Made by a program: the position numbers and the translations under genes. The notes beneath the pieces were generated by a model, which worked only from the letters and a program-made list of their open reading frames with translations, searched no databases and was not told the DNA's origin. A DNA stretch of 64,000 bases. Source: an uncultured Christensenella sp. GTDB taxonomy: Bacteria; Bacillota_A; Clostridia; Christensenellales; Borkfalkiaceae. The stretch lies in contig CAJTTC010000006.1 of assembly GCA_910579295.1 (NCBI GenBank), positions 60,115 to 124,114 on the forward strand. Direction: 5' to 3'. Positions 16,609-25,916 of this stretch are shown here, piece after piece. Position 1 is the stretch's first letter. Every line of letters begins with the position of its first letter.

Positions 16609-18537
16609 ATGCCCGATAAAGTACGTTCGGATTACGACGCGAACAGCTTAAAAGCATTAAAAGGATTAGAGCCCGTAAGGGAGCATCCGGGAATGTATAT
16701 CGGACCGACCGATGAAAAGGGGCTGCACTGTCTTGTCAGAGAGGTTATCGACAACTCCATTGACGAGGCGCTTGCGGGTTATTGCGATAAAATTGAGGTG
16801 ACTATATCCGCCGAGGGTTACTGCACCGTCAAGGACAACGGCAGAGGTATTCCCACGGGAATAAACGAGGAAGAGGGAATTTCGGGCGTAGAGCTTGCTC
16901 TCACCAATTTAAACGCTGGCGGTAAATTCGGCGGCGGCAACAAGGCGGGCGGCTATAAAATTTCGTCGGGATTGCACGGCGTAGGCGTTTCGTGCGTAAA
17001 CGCGCTGTCCGATACGCTCATTGCCGAGGTCTGCCAACGCGGACACAAATTCCGTCAGGTATATCACGAGGGCGTTCCCGAAGAGCCGTTAAAGATAATC
17101 GGGGACACCGCCGAAACGGGTACGTCAATCTGTTTCCACCCCGACCCTACGATGTTCGAAACGATAGATTTTAATTACGAAACGTTGAAGACGCTTTTAA
17201 GGGAGCTGTCGTATCTCAATAAGGGCTTGACGTTAACGCTTACGGATTATCGCGGCGAAAAAGTACGCACCGATACGTTCTGCTACGAGGGCGGCGTAGT
17301 TCACTTTATACAGGACATAAACGAGGGCAAAAACGTGCTGTTCGCTCAGCCTGTGTATTTCGAGGACAGCGAGGGCGACGATAAGTTTTTGGAAATCGCC
17401 ATTCAGTACAACGACGGCTATACAGAGCAGATTTTCCCCTTCTCTAACAATATCCGTCAGCCCGACGGCGGCACGCACCTCGACGGCTTTAAGGCGGCGC
17501 TCACTAAGGTAATAAACGACGCGGGACACCGCCTCAACATTTTAAAGGAAAACGACAAGTTATCGGGCGACGACGTGCGCGAGGGTATAACGGCGGTTGT
17601 GTCCGTAAAGATTGCCGACGCGCAGTACGAGAGCCAGACGAAGAGCAAGCTTTGCTCGACTTATGTGCGCGGCTTCGTGCATAAAGCCGTTGTCGATAAG
17701 TTCGGCACTTACCTTGAAGAGCACCCCGCCGAAACGCGCGAGCTTGTAATGCGCTGTATAACTGCTCAGCGTGCGCGCGACGCGGCAAGACTTGCGAGAG
17801 AAGAAACGCGCAGAAAAGGCGTTTTGGAGAGCACTAAGCTCCCCGGCAAGCTTGCGGATTGCTCCGATAAGAGGTCGGAGTTGTGCGAAATATATATCGT
17901 CGAGGGCGACTCGGCGGGCGGTACGGCTAAGCAGGGGCGCGACAGGCGTTTTCAGGCAATACTGCCTTTGCGCGGAAAGATTTTAAACGTTGAAAAAGTG
18001 CGCATAAACCGCGTTTTGGAAAACGAAGAAATCAAGGCTATGATAACGGCTTTCGGCTGCGGTATACAGGAAAACTTCGACGAGAGCAAGTTAAGGTACG
18101 ACAGAATTATAATTATGACCGACGCCGATGTCGACGGCTCTCATATAAGAATACTGCTCCTAACTTTCTTCTTCCGCTATATGCGCCCGCTTGTTGAAAA
18201 CGGACACGTATATGCGGCTCAGCCTCCGCTTTACAAGGTGTCGGGAAAGGGCATAGAGGACACTTATCTCTATGACGACCCCGCTCTTGCTAAATTCAGG
18301 GAAGAGCACCCCGACGGCAAGTTCGAGCTTCAACGCTATAAGGGCTTGGGTGAAATGAATAAAGAGCAGCTGTGGGAAACGACGATGGACCCTTCAAAGC
18401 GCACTTTGGTAAGAATAAACGTGCAGGACGCCGTTGAAGCCGATAAGATGTTCGCGCTTTTAATGGGTGAGCAGCCCGAGCTCAGAAGACAGTTTATCGA
18501 GGACAACGCCAAGCTTGTAGAGGATTTGGACGTTTGA
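16609..18537 (+). CDS. gyrB: DNA gyrase subunit B
   Basis: The ATPase subunit of DNA gyrase, 642 residues, the normal short Bacillota length. The GHKL ATPase domain shows R-E-H-P-G-M-Y-I-G, E-V-I-D-N-S-I-D-E-A with the catalytic Glu, D-N-G-R-G-I-P and G-L-H-G-V-G. The TOPRIM region shows V-E-G-D-S-A-G-G and D-A-D-V-D-G-S-H-I. The C-terminus ends in the usual Q-R-Y-K-G-L-G-E-M and ...E-D-L-D-V. It is followed 80 bases later by gyrA, which argues for gyrase rather than topoisomerase IV. The ribosome binding site is GAGGTG. Confidence 0.97.
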   Translation: MPDKVRSDYDANSLKALKGLEPVREHPGMYIGPTDEKGLHCLVREVIDNSIDEALAGYCDKIEVTISAEGYCTVKDNGRGIPTGINEEEGISGVELALTNLNAGGKFGGGNKAGGYKISSGLHGVGVSCVNALSDTLIAEVCQRGHKFRQVYHEGVPEEPLKIIGDTAETGTSICFHPDPTMFETIDFNYETLKTLLRELSYLNKGLTLTLTDYRGEKVRTDTFCYEGGVVHFIQDINEGKNVLFAQPVYFEDSEGDDKFLEIAIQYNDGYTEQIFPFSNNIRQPDGGTHLDGFKAALTKVINDAGHRLNILKENDKLSGDDVREGITAVVSVKIADAQYESQTKSKLCSTYVRGFVHKAVVDKFGTYLEEHPAETRELVMRCITAQRARDAARLAREETRRKGVLESTKLPGKLADCSDKRSELCEIYIVEGDSAGGTAKQGRDRRFQAILPLRGKILNVEKVRINRVLENEEIKAMITAFGCGIQENFDESKLRYDRIIIMTDADVDGSHIRILLLTFFFRYMRPLVENGHVYAAQPPLYKVSGKGIEDTYLYDDPALAKFREEHPDGKFELQRYKGLGEMNKEQLWETTMDPSKRTLVRINVQDAVEADKMFALLMGEQPELRRQFIEDNAKLVEDLDV

Positions 18538-18617
18538 CGGTAAACAAACGTGACCCGCGAAGAATTTTTAAAGATTTAAAATAGATTTTCTGTAAATAAA
18601 GATTAAGGAGAACGGTA

Positions 18618-21164
18618 ATGGCTAAAAAACAGACCAGCCCCGAATTAACCGAAGAGTTTATAAAAACTCTGGCAATGACCAAGATGCTCGAAGTCGAGGT
18701 TGACGAGGAGTTAAAAAAATCGTTTATTGCGTATGCAATGGCGGTTAACGTATCCCGTGCCATTCCCGATATAAGGGACGGTTTAAAGCCCGTGCACCGC
18801 AGAATTTTGTATTCTATGCACGACCTCGGCTTATATAACGACAAAGCTTTCCGTAAGTGCGCGCGTATAGTCGGCGATTGCTTGGGTAAATATCACCCTC
18901 ACGGCGACAGCTCGGTATACGACGCGTTGGTAAGGCTTGCACAGGATTTCACTATAAATTTGCCCCTTGTAGAGGGACACGGAAATTTCGGCTCGGTCGA
19001 CGGCGACCCCGCCGCGGCAATGAGGTATACCGAGGCAAGGCTCTCGAAAATATCCTCGGAAATGCTCCGCGACCTCGATAAAGAAACGGTAGACTTCTAT
19101 CCCACGTTCGACGATACGGGAATGCAGCCCACGGTATTGCCGTCGCGCTTCCCGAATATGCTTGTAAACGGCTCTGACGGCATTGCGGTGGGTATGGCTA
19201 CAAATATACCGCCTCACAACCTCGGCGAGGTTATAGACGGCGTTTGCGCAATGATAGACAATCCCGACATAGAGATTGACGAGCTTATGGAATATATTCC
19301 CGCTCCCGATTTCCCTACGGGCGCTTTGATTATGGGGCGCGGCGGTATAAGAAAGGCTTACAGGACGGGGCGTGGCAATATCATAATCCGTTCACGTTGC
19401 GAAATAGAGGACTATCAGAGCGGCAACCAGACAAGGCAACGCATAATTGTCACCGAAATACCCTATCAGGTCAACAAGGCAAAGCTAATCGAAACGATGG
19501 CGAACCTTGTAAAGGACAAGAGGATAGAGGGCATTTCCGATATTCGCGAGGAGTCCGACCGCGACGGTATGCGTATCGTTATCGAAATCAAGAAGGACGC
19601 AAACGCTCAGGTCGTTCTCAACCTCTTGTATAAGCATACCAATCTGCAAATCTCCGACGGACTTATAATGCTTGCCCTTGTTGACGGCACTCCCAAGATT
19701 TGCACGCTCAAAGATTTCATTTACTATTATCTCGAGCATCAGAAAGAGGTTATTCGCCGCAGAACAAAATATGACCTTGCCAAGACCGAGGAGCGCGCGC
19801 ACATCTTACGCGGCTTGGTTATTGCGCAGGCGTCCATCGACGAGGTCGTTGCCGTCTGTCGTAGCGCCGTCGATAAGACCGACTGCGTAAACAAACTCAC
19901 CGCTAATTTCGCGCTTGACGTAAAGCAGGCTACGGCTGTTGCGGAACTCCGTCTGTATAGATTGTCGCACCTCGAAGTCGACAAGATTACGGCTGAGTTG
20001 AACGAGCTTGAAAACGCTATTGCCGACTACAAAGACATTCTTGCGCATGAGAGCAGAGTATACGAGATTATCCGCAATGATTTGCAGGAAATCAAGCGCA
20101 AATACCCTTCGGAGCGCAAAACGGAAATTGCAGTGGATTTCGGCGATATCGAGGACGCCGACTTAATTCCCGAAGAGCAGGTTGTAATTTCGCTCACTCA
20201 TTCGGGCTACGTCAAAAGACTTCCCGTCGGCGAGTACAAGGCTCAGCACCGCGGCGGTATGGGTATAACGGCGCATAGACCTAAGGACGAGGATTTTGTT
20301 GAGAATATGTTTGTCTGCTCCACGCACGACGACATATTGCTGTTTTCGAACCTCGGCAGAGTGTATTCGATCAAGGGCTATCAGATACCCGAAGCGGCTC
20401 GCGCAGCGCGCGGCAGAGCTATAGTCAATATCGTTCAGATTGCGCAGGACGAGAAGATCGAAACGATAATCCCGTTCAAGGCTGATAAGCAGTTTATCTG
20501 TTTCGCCACCAGAAAGGGTATGATTAAAAAGACGGAAATATCTCAGTTTTTGAGTATAAACCGCAACGGTAAAATTGCAATTAAACTCAACGAGGGTGAC
20601 AGCCTTATATCCGTGCAGTATTGCTCGGAGGGCGACGAAGTTATGGTTGCAAGCCACGTCGGCAAGAGCATTACTTTTGCTCAGGAAGGTGTAAGACCTA
20701 CAGGGCGCGATACTGCGGGCGTCAGGGCTATGAAGCTTGCGGACGACGATTGCCTTGTTGATATGATTGTCGTCGATAAGGAAAAGGATATACTTACAGT
20801 CAGCGCAAACGGCTACGGCAAGCGTACGGATTCAAGTAAATTCCGTGTTCAGGGGCGCTCGGGCAAGGGTTCGAGGGCAGGCACGTTTAACGAGCTTACA
20901 GGTCCTTTAGTTTCCATTAAACAGGTTTCCGACGAGGACGACGCAATGATAATTTCCGACGGCGGCACTATTATAAGAATGCACTGTTCCGATATATCAA
21001 GGTTTGGCAGGACTTCCAGAGGAGTAAGGTTGATGCGGTTAAAGGACGGTATTGTCGCAACCGTTGCACTTACTGAGCGTGATGATGAAGCGGAGGCGCA
21101 AGCTCCCGAAGAGAGTGCGGCTGACGTTCCCGACGAGCCTACCGACGAGAGCGGTGAAGAGTGA
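18618..21164 (+). CDS. gyrA: DNA gyrase subunit A
   Basis: The breakage-reunion subunit, 848 residues. The quinolone-determining region reads H-P-H-G-D-S98-S-V-Y-D102, with the wild-type Ser and Asp that in other species go with quinolone susceptibility. The catalytic tyrosine is Tyr137 (M-R-Y-T-E-A-R-L). Six beta-pinwheel blades follow. The GyrA-box that wraps DNA, usually Q-R-R-G-G-K-G, is Q543-H-R-G-G-M-G here, so two basic positions are lost. The C-terminal tail is acidic. AAGGAGA precedes the start. Confidence 0.96.
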   Translation: MAKKQTSPELTEEFIKTLAMTKMLEVEVDEELKKSFIAYAMAVNVSRAIPDIRDGLKPVHRRILYSMHDLGLYNDKAFRKCARIVGDCLGKYHPHGDSSVYDALVRLAQDFTINLPLVEGHGNFGSVDGDPAAAMRYTEARLSKISSEMLRDLDKETVDFYPTFDDTGMQPTVLPSRFPNMLVNGSDGIAVGMATNIPPHNLGEVIDGVCAMIDNPDIEIDELMEYIPAPDFPTGALIMGRGGIRKAYRTGRGNIIIRSRCEIEDYQSGNQTRQRIIVTEIPYQVNKAKLIETMANLVKDKRIEGISDIREESDRDGMRIVIEIKKDANAQVVLNLLYKHTNLQISDGLIMLALVDGTPKICTLKDFIYYYLEHQKEVIRRRTKYDLAKTEERAHILRGLVIAQASIDEVVAVCRSAVDKTDCVNKLTANFALDVKQATAVAELRLYRLSHLEVDKITAELNELENAIADYKDILAHESRVYEIIRNDLQEIKRKYPSERKTEIAVDFGDIEDADLIPEEQVVISLTHSGYVKRLPVGEYKAQHRGGMGITAHRPKDEDFVENMFVCSTHDDILLFSNLGRVYSIKGYQIPEAARAARGRAIVNIVQIAQDEKIETIIPFKADKQFICFATRKGMIKKTEISQFLSINRNGKIAIKLNEGDSLISVQYCSEGDEVMVASHVGKSITFAQEGVRPTGRDTAGVRAMKLADDDCLVDMIVVDKEKDILTVSANGYGKRTDSSKFRVQGRSGKGSRAGTFNELTGPLVSIKQVSDEDDAMIISDGGTIIRMHCSDISRFGRTSRGVRLMRLKDGIVATVALTERDDEAEAQAPEESAADVPDEPTDESGEE

Positions 21165-21230
21165 CGTCTAAAACAATAAAGAATTTTACGGCTTTTGTTA
21201 TAGACCTTAATTAAATACAATATTTTTATA

Positions 21231-21262
21231 CCTCCCTCTTGAAAATAAAGAGGGAGGATATT
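21231..21262 (+). terminator. gyrA terminator
   Basis: A 9-bp stem CCTCCCTCT / AGAGGGAGG with an 8-9 base loop is followed by ATATTTTATA, about 70 bases after gyrA. Confidence 0.75.
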
Positions 21263-21290
21263 TTATAAGAGCTGATTATTTTAATATTAT

Positions 21291-21332
21291 AACTCCCCGC
21301 TTTAAATATTGCAAAGGCAGGGAGTTGTTTTT
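21291..21332. terminator. Second stem-loop between gyrA and the P-type ATPase
   Basis: AACTCCC (21291-21297) pairs with GGGAGTT (21320-21326) and is followed by GTTTTTC on the plus strand. It lies 12 bases from the end of the converging ATPase gene and may act in both directions. Confidence 0.55.
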
Positions 21333-21337
21333 CAATT

Positions 21338-24300
21338 CTATTTTGTAGCTTTCTTTTTATCCTTTTTATCGTCGGTATTCTTCTTACTGCTGTCCGACGT
21401 GGTAGAGGACGGCATTATAATCTGCATTATCTTTATCAGATATTGCGATATGGGGAACGCCGCTTCTATGGCAACCACAACTATGAGTATCTTAGAATAA
21501 TTCCAATCGAGCCTTGACCACCCCGTACACAATGCGTTTGCAATAGGCGTAATACACAGCGCGCCTATCGCGGCGGCTACCATAACTACGTACAGGACTA
21601 GTCTGAATCCGTTGAACGGCTGACATACTCTGAAAAGCATAACTAAGCCCGAGAACACAAGCGCCATCATACACATCGCCGTCTGGAAGCTTATCGTTTG
21701 CTCAATGCCTGCCGCGTCGACGAATTTAGAAACAAATTCCGGGCCGCCCAGCCAACAGGTCAGATACATTGCCATAACGCACATGACCATTATTAAAGCT
21801 CCCGGTAGACTTCGGCTTATGACGTGCGTTATAAACTTGCCTTCAACTCTCGAATTATTGGGTTGCAAAGAGAGGAAGAAGGAGGGTGCGCCGATTACGA
21901 ACACTTCCAAAAGCAACATATTGCTCGGTACGAAGGGATAGGGCTCGCGCATTATAATGAATATCGTTGCCAAAAATGCGGTAAACAGCGTTTTCATAAG
22001 GTAGAGCGAAGCCGAGTTTTTAATGTTATTGATAACTCTCCGACCCTCTCCGACAATCTTAGGCATGTTGCCGAAGTTGTTGTCCATAAGTACGAGGTGG
22101 CTGACGTTGCGCGCCGCCTCACTGCCCGAAGCAACCGAAATCGCACAATCGGCTTCCTTTAACGCTAAGATATCGTTTACGCCGTCGCCCGTCATTGCAA
22201 CGGTATTTCCCTCTGTTTTAATTGACCTTATTAAAATAGCCTTCTGTTCGGGCGTAACTCTGCCGAAAACGGTGTACTTATTCGCAACGTTTTCAACCTC
22301 TTTCTCGTTAAGACCTTCAAGCGAGATAAATTTATCCGCGTGCTCTATGCCCGCGCGCTTGGCAACCTCGGAAACGGTAATGGGGTTGTCGCCCGATATA
22401 ACTTTAACCTGAACGTCGTTTTCTTTAAACCACTTTATCGTTTCGATTGCGTCCTCGCGAATATTGTCCGCAATAGATATTATAGCTATTGGCTTTAATA
22501 TGGCGGGCAACTTATCGCCGATAATCGGAGTGGAGGAGTGGGCGAGCACAATTACGCGCAATCCCATCTGCGCATACTGTTTGACAATTCTTTCAACCTT
22601 GGCGGGGAGCGGCTTCAAAACAAATTCGGGCGCGCCCATAACAAACGTTCCCATATCGGCAAAGGTGACTGCGGATAGCTTGCGCTTTGACGAGAAAGGT
22701 ATCTTAGCCATGGGTGACAGCGCGTCGCTGTGTCCGAAATGATTGTACAGTGCAATCGACGTCTGGTTGTTGTCGTCGAGCGCGGCAAGCATACTGCCCA
22801 TTATGTCGTTTAAGGAGTACTCGCCGACAGTATTTAAAATTACCGCGTCGTTTACTTTCATACGTCCGTCGGTTATCGTGCCCGTCTTGTCAAGACAAAG
22901 TACGTTAACTCTCGCCAACATTTCAAGGGAATACATATCCCTTACGAGCGTGTTGTTTTTAGTCAGTCGGAACATACCCATTGCAAGCGCGACCGAAGTA
23001 AGCAACAACATTCCCGAAGGTATCATACCTATTACGACCGAGCACGTTTTTGCAAGCGCAAGGCTGTTTCTTTCCGATAGCAACCAAGCCGAAACTTCAA
23101 CGCCTTCGACTTGCCCCGCCGCGGCGCGCGTTACAAGGAATACGCCTATGGCAATGGGGAATATGGCAATGGAAACGCCCTTGATAATGTTCTGCATGGA
23201 GTTGATTAGCTCCGAATTGGGACGCCTGTATTTCTTGGCTTTCGCCATAAGCTTTTCAAGGAAAGTTTCCTTGCCTACCTTATCGACGCGGCATTTTCCG
23301 CTACCGCTCGCAATAAAGCTACCCGCATACAGCACGTCGCCGACCTGTTTCTTAATGGAAACGGATTCGCCCGTCAACAGACTCTCGTTTACCTCAACCG
23401 AGCCCTCGGCAAGTATGCAGTCGGCGGGAACTTGATTGCCTAGCTCCATAATTATCACGTCGTCCATAACAATTTCGGAGGTAGGTATTTCAGAAATATC
23501 GCCGTCGCGTAGGACCTTGGTTGAGGAGGTTGCCATTACGGATAGTTTATCAATTGCGATTTTTGCACGGATTTCTTGGAATATTCCGATGAGAATGTTC
23601 GCCGCAGTTATAACTATTACGAGGTAGTTGGCAAAGCCCTGCATACCTGCAATCAACAGCGCGATAAACGCTATAAGGCAAAGCAGGTTAAAGAACGTGC
23701 AGATATTTCCGATAAAGATACTTGCATACGACTTGGAATACTTTTTATTCGTGTCGTTGAAAAGGAATTGCCTGAAACGCGTTTCAACCTGTTCCGGGCT
23801 GAGACCGTTATTTAAGTCGGGCGTAAATCTTTCAACCTTGGTATTTACCGTCATCTTCGGGTGGCGCTTGAAATACTTTATTATTTTACTTTTGTCGAAG
23901 CGCTCCTCGGTTTTTCCGCCGCCGTTACTCTCTTCTTGAATAACAGAGCTGTCTTTGTCCGCGTTTTCTTCAACGTTATCGTCGTCCGGAATTTCTGCGG
24001 CGGCAGTGGCGGCAATTTCTTCTGCGATCTGAGGCTCGTCTTTACCGTTAGCTACTGTCGCGTCCGGCTTGCTCTCTGCCGATTTCTTTTTAGCGGCGCG
24101 CGCCCTCACGGGCTTTTTAGCTTCCTCCGACCCGTCTCCCGCAATATCCGCGATTTCCGTAGTTGCCGTGACCTCGGCAGCTTCCGCGATTTCCGTAGTT
24201 TCGGCAACCTCGGCAGTTTCTACGATTTCCGTAGCTTCGGCAACGTCTTGGCTTTCCTGCGTCAGCGCGGCGGCTTCGGCTTTTTCTTCGGCTACGGCTT

Positions 24301-24367
24301 GCTTCGGATTTTCGTTAGCTTCCGTGGGAGAAGTATTCTTTTTTCCTCTATAAACTATTTTGCTCAT
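21338..24367 (-). CDS. P-type cation ATPase, CtpE-like, with long low-complexity N-terminus
   Basis: A 1009-residue P-type ATPase. The phosphorylation motif is D493-K-T-G-T, the actuator motif L-L-T-G-E-S, and the hinge M-T-G-D-G-V-N-D. The membrane motif in helix 4 is I-P-S-G-M rather than P-E-G-L, a trait I associate with CtpE-like (P2/P9-type) pumps, for which calcium is a proposed substrate. The first 170 or so residues are an Ala/Glu/Thr-rich extension with imperfect repeats of (V/I)-A-E-(T/A)-(T/A)-E-(V/I), which catalytic models do not need. The start follows AAGGAA. Divergent from serS. The ion is not determined by sequence. Confidence 0.9.
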   Translation of the reverse strand: MSKIVYRGKKNTSPTEANENPKQAVAEEKAEAAALTQESQDVAEATEIVETAEVAETTEIAEAAEVTATTEIADIAGDGSEEAKKPVRARAAKKKSAESKPDATVANGKDEPQIAEEIAATAAAEIPDDDNVEENADKDSSVIQEESNGGGKTEERFDKSKIIKYFKRHPKMTVNTKVERFTPDLNNGLSPEQVETRFRQFLFNDTNKKYSKSYASIFIGNICTFFNLLCLIAFIALLIAGMQGFANYLVIVITAANILIGIFQEIRAKIAIDKLSVMATSSTKVLRDGDISEIPTSEIVMDDVIIMELGNQVPADCILAEGSVEVNESLLTGESVSIKKQVGDVLYAGSFIASGSGKCRVDKVGKETFLEKLMAKAKKYRRPNSELINSMQNIIKGVSIAIFPIAIGVFLVTRAAAGQVEGVEVSAWLLSERNSLALAKTCSVVIGMIPSGMLLLTSVALAMGMFRLTKNNTLVRDMYSLEMLARVNVLCLDKTGTITDGRMKVNDAVILNTVGEYSLNDIMGSMLAALDDNNQTSIALYNHFGHSDALSPMAKIPFSSKRKLSAVTFADMGTFVMGAPEFVLKPLPAKVERIVKQYAQMGLRVIVLAHSSTPIIGDKLPAILKPIAIISIADNIREDAIETIKWFKENDVQVKVISGDNPITVSEVAKRAGIEHADKFISLEGLNEKEVENVANKYTVFGRVTPEQKAILIRSIKTEGNTVAMTGDGVNDILALKEADCAISVASGSEAARNVSHLVLMDNNFGNMPKIVGEGRRVINNIKNSASLYLMKTLFTAFLATIFIIMREPYPFVPSNMLLLEVFVIGAPSFFLSLQPNNSRVEGKFITHVISRSLPGALIMVMCVMAMYLTCWLGGPEFVSKFVDAAGIEQTISFQTAMCMMALVFSGLVMLFRVCQPFNGFRLVLYVVMVAAAIGALCITPIANALCTGWSRLDWNYSKILIVVVAIEAAFPISQYLIKIMQIIMPSSTTSDSSKKNTDDKKDKKKATK

Positions 24368-24417
24368 ATATTTCCTTGCGCTCCAAAGTCGAAGCTAAAA
24401 AATAATATTACACAATA

Positions 24418-24446
24418 ATTATATCATAAGTCGTACTTTTTTTCAA
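24418..24446 (-). promoter_or_regulatory. Promoter of the P-type ATPase gene
   Basis: Minus strand: TTGAAA (24441-24446), 17-base spacer, TATAAT (24418-24423), about 50 bases upstream of the start codon. Confidence 0.75.
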
Positions 24447-24466
24447 CAGATTAAAGCTCATTTTAA

Positions 24467-24495
24467 TTGCATTTACGTATTTTTTGCCGTATAAT
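24467..24495 (+). promoter_or_regulatory. serS promoter
   Basis: TTGCAT (24467-24472), 17-base spacer, TATAAT (24490-24495). The leader is only about 33 bases, too short for a T-box. Confidence 0.75.
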
Positions 24496-24534
24496 ATTTC
24501 CATAATTAACATAAAAAATCGGAGCTGTGTAAAA

Positions 24535-25827
24535 ATGATAGACATTAATCTTGTCAGAACCAATCCCGACTTAGTCAGGGAGAATATCAGAAAGAAATTT
24601 CAAGACGCAAAACTGCCGCTTGTCGACGAAATTCTTGCTCTCGACGAAAAGAAGCGCGCGCTTCAACGTGAAGGCGACGACAGAAGAGCCAAGAGGAACG
24701 AGTACGCAAAGAAGATAGGCTCTCTTATGCGCGAGGGTAAAAAGGACGAGGCGGAGGAGATTAAGACCCTCTCCAAGGAAAATAACGAGCGTGTAAGCTG
24801 TATAGAGGCGGAGACCGCGCAGGTTGAAGAACAGCTTAAAAAGAATATGATGTCCATTCCCAACATTATAGCAGACGACGTGCCCCTCGGTAAGGACGAC
24901 AGCTGTAACGTGCAGTGGAACACCTACCTGGAAGCCAAGGAGAAGCCGTTCGACGTGCCTTATCATCTTGACATTCTCGAAAGGCTCGACGGCATAGATT
25001 TAGATAGCGCAAGACGTACTTCGGGCAACGGCTTCTATTATTTAACAGGCGATATCGCCCGTCTGCATTCGGCTGTGCTCACCTATGCGCGCGATTTTAT
25101 GATTGACAAGGGCTTCACCTATTGTATACCCCCCTATATGATTAGGAGCGACGTCGTTTCGGGCGTTATGAGCTTCGAGGAAATGGACGGTATGATGTAC
25201 AAAATAGAGGGTGAGGACTTATATTTAATCGGCACTTCCGAGCATTCTATGATAGGCAGATTTATGAATACCGTCATAGACGGCGACAAGTTGCCGCTCA
25301 CGCTTACGTCTTATTCGCCTTGCTTCCGCAAGGAAAAGGGCGCTCACGGTATAGAGGAGAGAGGCATTTACCGTATCCATCAGTTCGAGAAGCAGGAAAT
25401 GATAGTCGTATGCGAGCCTAAGGACAGCGATTATTGGTATGAAAAGCTTTGGTCGTATACGGTAGAGCTGTTTGTATCAATGCAAATCCCTGTTCGCACG
25501 CTTGTGTGCTGTTCGGGCGATCTTGCCGACCTCAAATACAAGAGTCTTGATATCGAGGCATGGAGTCCCCGTCAGAAAAAATATTTTGAAGTGGGCAGTT
25601 GCTCCAATCTGACAGACGCGCAGGCGCGACGCTTGGGCATAAGATATAAGGACAAAACGACGGGCAAAAACGCCTTTGCTCATACTCTCAATAACACGGT
25701 AGTTGCTCCGCCCAGAATGCTGATTGCGTTCCTCGAAAACCACTTGCAGGCGGACGGAAGCGTATTCATTCCCGAAGTCCTTCGCAAATATATGGGCGGG
25801 AAAGAATATATTTCACCTAAAAAATAA
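24535..25827 (+). CDS. serS: Seryl-tRNA synthetase
   Basis: A class II aminoacyl-tRNA synthetase that charges tRNA-Ser, 430 residues. The start M-I-D-I-N-L-V-R-T-N-P-D is chosen because it matches the family N-terminus and follows GGAG at workable spacing; an upstream in-frame ATG would overlap the promoter. A long coiled-coil arm (residues about 25-105) is followed by the catalytic domain with motif 2 F-R-K-E-K-G-A-H-G...H-Q-F-E-K-Q-E. Motif 3 is N-N-T-V-V-A-P-P-R-M-L-I-A-F-L-E-N, unlike the common bacterial L-A-V-G-R-T-L-V-A-I-L-E-N, which suggests a divergent SerRS subgroup. Confidence 0.93.
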   Translation: MIDINLVRTNPDLVRENIRKKFQDAKLPLVDEILALDEKKRALQREGDDRRAKRNEYAKKIGSLMREGKKDEAEEIKTLSKENNERVSCIEAETAQVEEQLKKNMMSIPNIIADDVPLGKDDSCNVQWNTYLEAKEKPFDVPYHLDILERLDGIDLDSARRTSGNGFYYLTGDIARLHSAVLTYARDFMIDKGFTYCIPPYMIRSDVVSGVMSFEEMDGMMYKIEGEDLYLIGTSEHSMIGRFMNTVIDGDKLPLTLTSYSPCFRKEKGAHGIEERGIYRIHQFEKQEMIVVCEPKDSDYWYEKLWSYTVELFVSMQIPVRTLVCCSGDLADLKYKSLDIEAWSPRQKKYFEVGSCSNLTDAQARRLGIRYKDKTTGKNAFAHTLNNTVVAPPRMLIAFLENHLQADGSVFIPEVLRKYMGGKEYISPKK

Positions 25828-25835
25828 TAATGCAT

Positions 25836-25862
25836 AGCGCGGATTTATCCGCGCTTTATTTA
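25836..25862 (+). terminator. serS terminator
   Basis: A 9-bp stem AGCGCGGAT / ATCCGCGCT begins 9 bases after the stop codon and is followed by TTATTTATATT. Confidence 0.8.
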
Positions 25863-25878
25863 TATTTGTGTATTGCGC

Positions 25879-25907
25879 TTGCCAACCGTGCACAATTCTG
25901 TTATAAT
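25879..25907 (+). promoter_or_regulatory. Promoter abutting the exonuclease start codon (leaderless)
   Basis: TTGCCA (25879-25884), 17-base spacer, TATAAT (25902-25907), then 9 A/T-rich bases to the ATG at 25917, without a Shine-Dalgarno. Confidence 0.7.
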
Positions 25908-25916
25908 AAAAAATGT

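Noticed and set aside
16609..21164. The gyrB-gyrA pair as a sign of the replication origin
   Set aside because: No dnaA, dnaN, recF or rpmH gene and no DnaA-box cluster is visible nearby, so there is no evidence for oriC in the window.
24496..24534. T-box leader before serS (and similarly 49471-49502 before tyrS)
   Set aside because: The predicted leaders are only about 25-35 bases, with no room for a specifier stem and antiterminator.
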